Positions 27,543 to 32,444 of a stretch of 32,444 nucleotides of DNA are shown piece after piece. Positions within the stretch are counted from its first letter, which is position 1; every line of letters starts with the position of its first letter. The position numbers were made by a program, and so were the translations under genes. Below the pieces are notes generated by a model. It was not told where the DNA came from and did not search any database. It saw only the letters and a program-made list of their open reading frames with translations. The DNA is from Candidatus Aveggerthella stercoripullorum (GTDB lineage Bacteria > Actinomycetota > Coriobacteriia > Coriobacteriales > Eggerthellaceae). Location: contig DVGB01000075.1 in NCBI GenBank assembly GCA_018712955.1, forward strand, positions 1 through 32,444, written 5' to 3'.

Positions 27543-30500
27543 ATGTACCTTAAACAGCTGGTTCTCAAAGGCTTCAAGTCCTTTGCCGACCGAAGCGCGC
27601 TTTCGTTCGAGCCGGGCATTTCTGCGGTAGTAGGGCCGAATGGGTCGGGAAAGTCGAATATTTCGGACGCAGTGTTGTGGGTTCTCGGCGAGCGCAATGC
27701 GAAGAACCTGCGCGGTCAGGCCATGGAAGACGTCATCTTCGCCGGCTCCTCTGCGCGCAAGCCGGTCGGCGTTGCCGAAGTCGACTTGGTGCTGGACAAT
27801 TCGGACGGCACGCTTCCTGTCGACTTTACGGAAGTTTCCATCACGCGGCGTATGTACCGCTCGGGTGAAAGTGAATACCTGATCAACGGCGCGCTTGCGC
27901 GGCGCATGGACGTGCTCGACATTCTGCACGACACGGGGCTGGGCACCGGCACGCACTCTATCATCTCGCAGGGTAGTCTGGATTCCATTCTGCAGTCGAA
28001 GCCTGAGGACCGCCGCGCGCTTATCGAGGAAGCTGCAGGCGTGCTCAAGCATAAGCAGCGCAAGCAGAAAAGCGAGCGTAAGATCGAGCAGATGGACCAG
28101 CACGTTGCGCGCGTGAAGGACGTGGTGGGGGAAATTCAACGGCAGCTTGGGCCGCTTGAGCGCAAGGCGAAGCGTGCGGTAGCCTACCAAGAGGCCTCTG
28201 CCGAGCTGGCCGAGGCGAACCTTGCGCTTGCTGTGGACGACCTGCGCACCTTGCAGCAAAAATGGGACGTGTCCCAGGAGACGGAAGCCCGGCTTGCGGA
28301 GCGCGCCGAGGCAATACGCCAGACGGTCGAGGCGTCGGAAGCCGCCGTCGAGGCCCTGCAGCGAAAAGTGCAGGAGGAGAGCCTGGATGCCGGAGAGCTT
28401 GCAAAGCGTTATCGCGCCGCCCAGAGTGCGCAGGAGCGCTTTGATGCATTTTCCCTCGTCTTGAGAGAAAAGCGTCGGACTGCAGAACGCCAGGCGGAAC
28501 AGCTGGAGGTAAAGCTGGAGGAAAACCGCGTGAAGGCGGCATCTGCGCAGGCAGAGCTTGTGCACGCAGAAGGCCAGCTTGCCGAAGTGAAGGCCGACCT
28601 GCAGGCTGCGCAGCTGAAGTTCTCTCAGCTTTCCGGTAAGCGCGACGAGCTTGCGCGCTCATCGCGCGAGCTGGCGAATGCGCTCGCGTCTTCCCGCCAT
28701 GCCCAGAAGAAGCTGCGGACGGAAATCGACGCGGTCGGCAAGCGCCGCGCTGAGACGCAGGAGACGCTTGCGAACAGCATGGCGCACGAGAAGCTCATAG
28801 CAGGCCACAGCAAAGAGCTGGAAATTCAGCTGGAGCGCGCACTTCAGGAAGCGGACGCGCTGCGCGCCGAGGCGGCCGCTGCCGCAGAACGCGCGGACGC
28901 TCTGAAAGAAGCGGACGAGCGCGCTCGTGCGGCAGTGTCCGAGGCGCTTAACGCGGCAACGGCGGCGCGTGCTGCGCTCGACGAGGCGCGCGCGGAGTCG
29001 TCCCGCGTGTCCGCTGAGGCCCAGGCGCTCGAAGAGGTCGAACGCGCGCACATGACCGCGAATCCGGCGCTTTCGTGGATGCTCGACCATCGCGAGGAGC
29101 TTTCCGTCTCCTTGTGCCCGCTTTCGCATGAAGTGAGCGCGCCCGAAGAGTTCGATACGCTGCTGGAGACGTTGCTCGGTGCCGATTTGAACGCGCTGTT
29201 CGTGCGGGATGCGGAATCCGCCGCGGCGCTTGCCGCGTCGCTTGCGGGCGTCTTTTCGTCTGGCGACGCCTCGTTTTTGCCGCTTGACGAGATGAAGCCT
29301 TCGCGGACGTGGGCGCCGCAGGCCGCAGGCGCATCGCGCCTGGTCGACTCCCTTTCGTTTTCGGAAGACCACCGAGGCGCGATAGAGGCCTTGCTCGGCG
29401 ATGTCTACGTCTGCCGCACGCCCGAAGAGGCCCTTGCCTGCCGCCGTGCTGACGGGCGGGGTGCGCGTTTTGCCACGTCCGAAGGGTTTGTTGCCTGGGG
29501 AAACGGCAAGGTCACGCTTGCGCTCACGGGGGAGGACGAAGAAGGCGCTTTGGCACGCCATCGACGCATCGAATTGCTGCGGGCAGAGTCCGAGCGCGCG
29601 CAGCGCACTTTGGACGAAGCGGGAAGCGCGGTTGCTGCCGCCGAGTCCGCCCAAAGGGACGCGCAGGCTGAAAGCCTCAAGGCGGGCCAGGCGTACGCGC
29701 AGGCGAGAGGAGCCGCCGATGCGGCCGCCTCTGCGGTAAAAGGCGCGGAGGCGAAGCTGTCCAGCATCAGGCGCGAATTCGAGGATTTGGAGCGCCAGCG
29801 CGCTGAGGCGCAGGCTGCGCTCGAGAAAGCGCGTCCGACCGTCGAAGAGCTTGACGAGCGTCTCTCGCGGCTGAACGAAGACCTTGAGGCGGCTATCGAG
29901 CGCACGCGCAAACAGCAGCGTGACCTTGACCCGCTCCAGGAGGAATCGAGCCGTACAGGGGAAGCTTTGACGGAAGCGAAACTGCAGGTGGCAACGATGA
30001 GCGAGCGTGCTTCGTACACTGAGCGCATCGTGCTTGCGCGCCAGCATGACATCCAGGAGATCGAAGCGCAGGATAAGGCGTCCCGCACGACGCTTGCCGC
30101 CTGGCATCGTGTCGCCGACCGCACGGAGCCGCTGCTTGCGTCGTTCGCGAAGCTCGCCGACAGTGCGAGGGCGTGGACGGAGCAGCTTGAACGGGAGACC
30201 CAGCAGGCTCAAGATGCCACGAGCGGTCTGCACGCGCAGGTGAACGCCGCGCGCGAGACTGCACGCGCGGCGCACGATGCCTACGATGCGGCAAGCACGG
30301 AGCTTTCTGCCGCTCGTGTCGAGAAAGGCCGTCTCGAGGTGCAGGTGCAGGCAGCGGTGGATGCCATCGTGAAAGACTGCGGAACGTCCATGGAGAAGGC
30401 TCTTGAGCTGCCGCCGCTGGAATCGCGCGCTGACGTAGAAGAGAGGGCGTTCAAGCTGCGCCGTCGTATTGCGAACATGGGCACCATCAACCCGGATGCT

Positions 30501-31067
30501 GCAGAAGAGTACGAAGAGCTCAAGAAACGTTACGATTACCTGGCATCTCAGCTTGACGATCTAGAGGGTGCGCGGCGCGCGCTCGCAAAGATCGTCCGTG
30601 CGATTGACGCCCGCATGCGCGACGATTTCGCACGCACGTTCGAGCAGGTCGACCGGAACTTCCAAGAAATCTTTGCCGTCCTGTTCCCGGGAGGGTCCGC
30701 CAGCCTTTCGTTGGTCGATCCGGATGACATGGAGCATACGGGCGTCGAAGTAAACGCGCAGCCACGTGGCAAGCGCATTACGAAGATGATGCTCATGAGC
30801 GGCGGCGAGAAATCGTTGACGGCCCTTGCGCTGCTGTTCGCGGTCTACCGTATCCGCTCTACGCCGTTCTACATTTTGGACGAGGTCGAGGCAGCACTTG
30901 ACGACACGAACCTGCGGCGCCTGGTTGCCTACCTTGACGCGCAGCGCCACGACACGCAGCTCATCATGATCACGCACCAACGTCGCACGATGGAGATGGC
31001 GGACGCCCTGTTCGGCGTGTCCATGCAGTCGGACGGCGTGACGAAGGTCGTGTCGCAGAAGCTGTAG
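27543..31067 (+). CDS. smc: Chromosome segregation ATPase SMC
   Basis: 1174 residues, usual length. SMC forms rings with ScpA/ScpB that fold and align the chromosome. Walker A GPNGSGKSNI at 31-40, then the Q-loop region. Long coiled-coil arms extend over about 165-500 and 670-1010. The hinge is at about 507-665. The ABC signature LMSGGEKSLTALALLF is near 1083-1098, and Walker B FYILDEVEAALDDTN lies just after, with a D-loop and ITHQRRTMEMADALFGVSMQ switch at the end. The hinge is poorer in glycine than in well-known SMCs. The start follows TAGGAGCC, and it sits between rnc and ftsY as in many Gram-positive bacteria. Confidence 0.97.
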   Translation: MYLKQLVLKGFKSFADRSALSFEPGISAVVGPNGSGKSNISDAVLWVLGERNAKNLRGQAMEDVIFAGSSARKPVGVAEVDLVLDNSDGTLPVDFTEVSITRRMYRSGESEYLINGALARRMDVLDILHDTGLGTGTHSIISQGSLDSILQSKPEDRRALIEEAAGVLKHKQRKQKSERKIEQMDQHVARVKDVVGEIQRQLGPLERKAKRAVAYQEASAELAEANLALAVDDLRTLQQKWDVSQETEARLAERAEAIRQTVEASEAAVEALQRKVQEESLDAGELAKRYRAAQSAQERFDAFSLVLREKRRTAERQAEQLEVKLEENRVKAASAQAELVHAEGQLAEVKADLQAAQLKFSQLSGKRDELARSSRELANALASSRHAQKKLRTEIDAVGKRRAETQETLANSMAHEKLIAGHSKELEIQLERALQEADALRAEAAAAAERADALKEADERARAAVSEALNAATAARAALDEARAESSRVSAEAQALEEVERAHMTANPALSWMLDHREELSVSLCPLSHEVSAPEEFDTLLETLLGADLNALFVRDAESAAALAASLAGVFSSGDASFLPLDEMKPSRTWAPQAAGASRLVDSLSFSEDHRGAIEALLGDVYVCRTPEEALACRRADGRGARFATSEGFVAWGNGKVTLALTGEDEEGALARHRRIELLRAESERAQRTLDEAGSAVAAAESAQRDAQAESLKAGQAYAQARGAADAAASAVKGAEAKLSSIRREFEDLERQRAEAQAALEKARPTVEELDERLSRLNEDLEAAIERTRKQQRDLDPLQEESSRTGEALTEAKLQVATMSERASYTERIVLARQHDIQEIEAQDKASRTTLAAWHRVADRTEPLLASFAKLADSARAWTEQLERETQQAQDATSGLHAQVNAARETARAAHDAYDAASTELSAARVEKGRLEVQVQAAVDAIVKDCGTSMEKALELPPLESRADVEERAFKLRRRIANMGTINPDAAEEYEELKKRYDYLASQLDDLEGARRALAKIVRAIDARMRDDFARTFEQVDRNFQEIFAVLFPGGSASLSLVDPDDMEHTGVEVNAQPRGKRITKMMLMSGGEKSLTALALLFAVYRIRSTPFYILDEVEAALDDTNLRRLVAYLDAQRHDTQLIMITHQRRTMEMADALFGVSMQSDGVTKVVSQKL

Positions 31068-31181
31068 ACTGCCATCGCGGGCCGGCTGAAGCGCGTCGTG
31101 AGTTCGTGAGAGAAGGCGGTGTGCGGTGTCGGCGCGTGAGCGGAGCTTTCGTCTCCGGCCGCGGCGGTGCGCGGATTTCGG

Positions 31182-31187
31182 TATACT
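31182..31187 (+). promoter_or_regulatory. -10 element TATACT upstream of ftsY
   Basis: TATACT in GGTATACTGG, 37 bases before the ftsY ATG, so ftsY may have its own promoter besides read-through from smc. No clear -35. Confidence 0.4.
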
Positions 31188-31224
31188 GGCAGGTTGTACG
31201 CACATCGATAAGTAAGGAGTCCGC

Positions 31225-32444
31225 ATGGGCTTTTTCGACCGTATCAGCGAGGGGCTGCAGCGTTCGCGCGATAAGTTCAAGGAGCAAATGAACGTCCTTC
31301 TGGACCGTGGCCCGGACTTGGACGACGAATTCTGGGAGACGCTCGAGGAGACGCTCGTGCTCTCTGACGTCGGTGCGCCCGCAGCATGCGACATCGTGGA
31401 GCGCTTGCAGGATCAGGCACGCCGTCAGGCGCTTCCTGATGCGTATGCGGTGCTCGATCTGCTGAAAGACCATATCGCCGAAACCTTCACGCCCGGAGGC
31501 GACGAAATCCTAAGCGGCGATCCGGCGCTCGTGCTTTTCGTGGGCATCAACGGTACGGGCAAAACCACCACGGTCGGCAAGATAGCGAAAGAGTCCGTCG
31601 ACAAAGGCCGTGCGGTCATCCTCGGCTCTGCCGACACGTTCCGTGCGGCCGCCATCGAGCAGTTGGAGGTCTGGGCAGAGCGCGCGAACGTCGAGATGGT
31701 CACGCGCGAGCGCGGCAGCGATCCGGCGAGCGTTTGCTACGACACTATCGAGCGTGCTGAGGAAATCGGCGCTGACCTGGTGCTCATCGACACGGCAGGT
31801 CGTCTTCACACGTCTGCCGACCTTATGCGCGAGCTGGAGAAAGTCGTCACGGTGGTGCGCAAGCGCTCGAGCCTGCCGGTGTACACGGTGCTTGTCATCG
31901 ACGCGACGACCGGGCAGAACGGCTTGCAGCAGGCGCGCGAGTTCAACCGTGCGCTGCAGCTGGACGCGCTCATCGTCACGAAGCTTGACGGAACGGCAAA
32001 AGGCGGCATTGCGCTTGCGGTCTCGCACGAGCTGGAGCTTCCTATCATCAAGATCGGCGTGGGAGAGCGCATCGAAGACCTGCGCGATTTCAATGCGCTC
32101 GATTTCGCGGCAGCGCTCATAGGCGACTTTGACGAGCGTTACGACGAGGAGTCTGACGGTCTGGCTGCCGAACGCGAAGGCGGTCCGCTGCCCGTCTATC
32201 TCGAGGCGGAAGAGCGTGCGGCGAAAGCGGCGGAGGCAGAGGCGTCCGGCGTGCCTGAAGAGGACGACGCGTTTGAAGCGCGTACAGAAGAAGTGCAGGA
32301 AGAGGGAGCCGAAGCTACCGTGCAGGATCCTGTCGGTCCTGAGGCGGAAGTCTTCGCGGAAGAAGCAAACGGCTCGGGCTTTGCCGACGAGTTCGCAGAC
32401 GTGGAAGCGGACGAAGATACGGGCGAAACGGCTTTGGAGACGCC
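31225..32444 (+). CDS. ftsY: Signal recognition particle receptor FtsY, with C-terminal acidic extension (cut by window end)
   Basis: The frame is open from ATG 31225 (AAGGAG upstream) to the window end, at least 406 residues. The NG GTPase: N domain 1-95 (MGFFDRISEGLQRSRDKFKE), G1 loop GINGTGKTTT at 107-116, SADTFRAAAIEQLEVWAERA, LIDTAGRLHTSADLM, TKLDGTAKGG, and GVGERIEDLRDFNALDFAAA near 278-297. FtsY docks the signal recognition particle and ribosome at the membrane. Usual FtsY has an acidic A domain ahead of the N domain; here the N domain starts at residue 2, and an acidic Glu/Asp/Ala-rich segment (from about residue 307) follows the GTPase instead. Its end is outside the window. Confidence 0.95.
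   Translation, partial: MGFFDRISEGLQRSRDKFKEQMNVLLDRGPDLDDEFWETLEETLVLSDVGAPAACDIVERLQDQARRQALPDAYAVLDLLKDHIAETFTPGGDEILSGDPALVLFVGINGTGKTTTVGKIAKESVDKGRAVILGSADTFRAAAIEQLEVWAERANVEMVTRERGSDPASVCYDTIERAEEIGADLVLIDTAGRLHTSADLMRELEKVVTVVRKRSSLPVYTVLVIDATTGQNGLQQAREFNRALQLDALIVTKLDGTAKGGIALAVSHELELPIIKIGVGERIEDLRDFNALDFAAALIGDFDERYDEESDGLAAEREGGPLPVYLEAEERAAKAAEAEASGVPEEDDAFEARTEEVQEEGAEATVQDPVGPEAEVFAEEANGSGFADEFADVEADEDTGETALET

Noticed and set aside
1-32444. CRISPR array, insertion sequences or restriction-modification genes
   Set aside because: No regularly spaced direct repeats, transposase motifs or methylase/endonuclease pairs were seen on either strand. The two methyltransferases found are RNA-modifying housekeeping enzymes.

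Overview
The window is a G+C-rich (roughly 60%), densely coded bacterial chromosome segment with Shine-Dalgarno-led genes, mostly on the + strand. Gene order mixes the Bacillus-type run rpmB / Asp23-family gene / DAK2-family gene / recG / plsX / rnc / smc / ftsY with the actinobacterial run rsmD-coaD / SepIVA-like coiled coil / DUF177 / rpmF / rnc / smc / ftsY. With an anaerobic group 3b-type [NiFe] hydrogenase operon, this suggests an anaerobic actinobacterium, probably of the class Coriobacteriia. That placement is an inference from content and order; no rRNA gene is present.

Layout. 1-580: two divergent small helix-turn-helix genes with a palindromic operator candidate. 707-2561: two membrane-anchored proteins of unknown function, ending in an intrinsic terminator. 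2683-4233 (-): a HerA/YjgR-type ATPase. 4234-5883: a structured leader, then infC-rpmI-rplT; infC appears to start at an ATA codon. 5972-6086: tRNA-Arg(CCG) with its own terminator. 6270-6566: a tyrosine-rich small protein with a double-glycine-like leader motif. 6673-11219: housekeeping genes (uracil-C5 RNA methyltransferase, NifX-like protein, cyclophilin, TPR membrane protein, ndk). 11302-15319: a four-gene [NiFe] hydrogenase operon (beta, gamma, delta, alpha). 15311-15591: a stretch packed with stem-loops. 15635-17590: M42 peptidase, smpB and a coiled-coil protein. 17710-17901 (-): rpmB. 18343-32444: the conserved block with Asp23-family gene, FakA-like kinase, recG, rsmD, coaD, SepIVA-like gene, DUF177, rpmF, plsX, rnc, smc and ftsY (cut by the window end).

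How the genes work together. The right half couples ribosome biogenesis (rpmB, rpmF, DUF177, rsmD, rnc), phospholipid precursor supply (FakA-like, PlsX), CoA synthesis, replication-fork repair (RecG), chromosome segregation (SMC), division-related coiled-coil and membrane targeting (FtsY). The hydrogenase set should link H2 to NAD(P)(H) in the cytoplasm.

No transposase, integrase, CRISPR array or restriction system was seen. The points most worth following up are the small double-glycine protein next to the tRNA, the hydrogenase large subunit that ends exactly at its last metal-site histidine, the nested inverted repeats behind that operon, the infC leader with its ATA start, and an FtsY with its acidic region at the C-terminus instead of the N-terminus.
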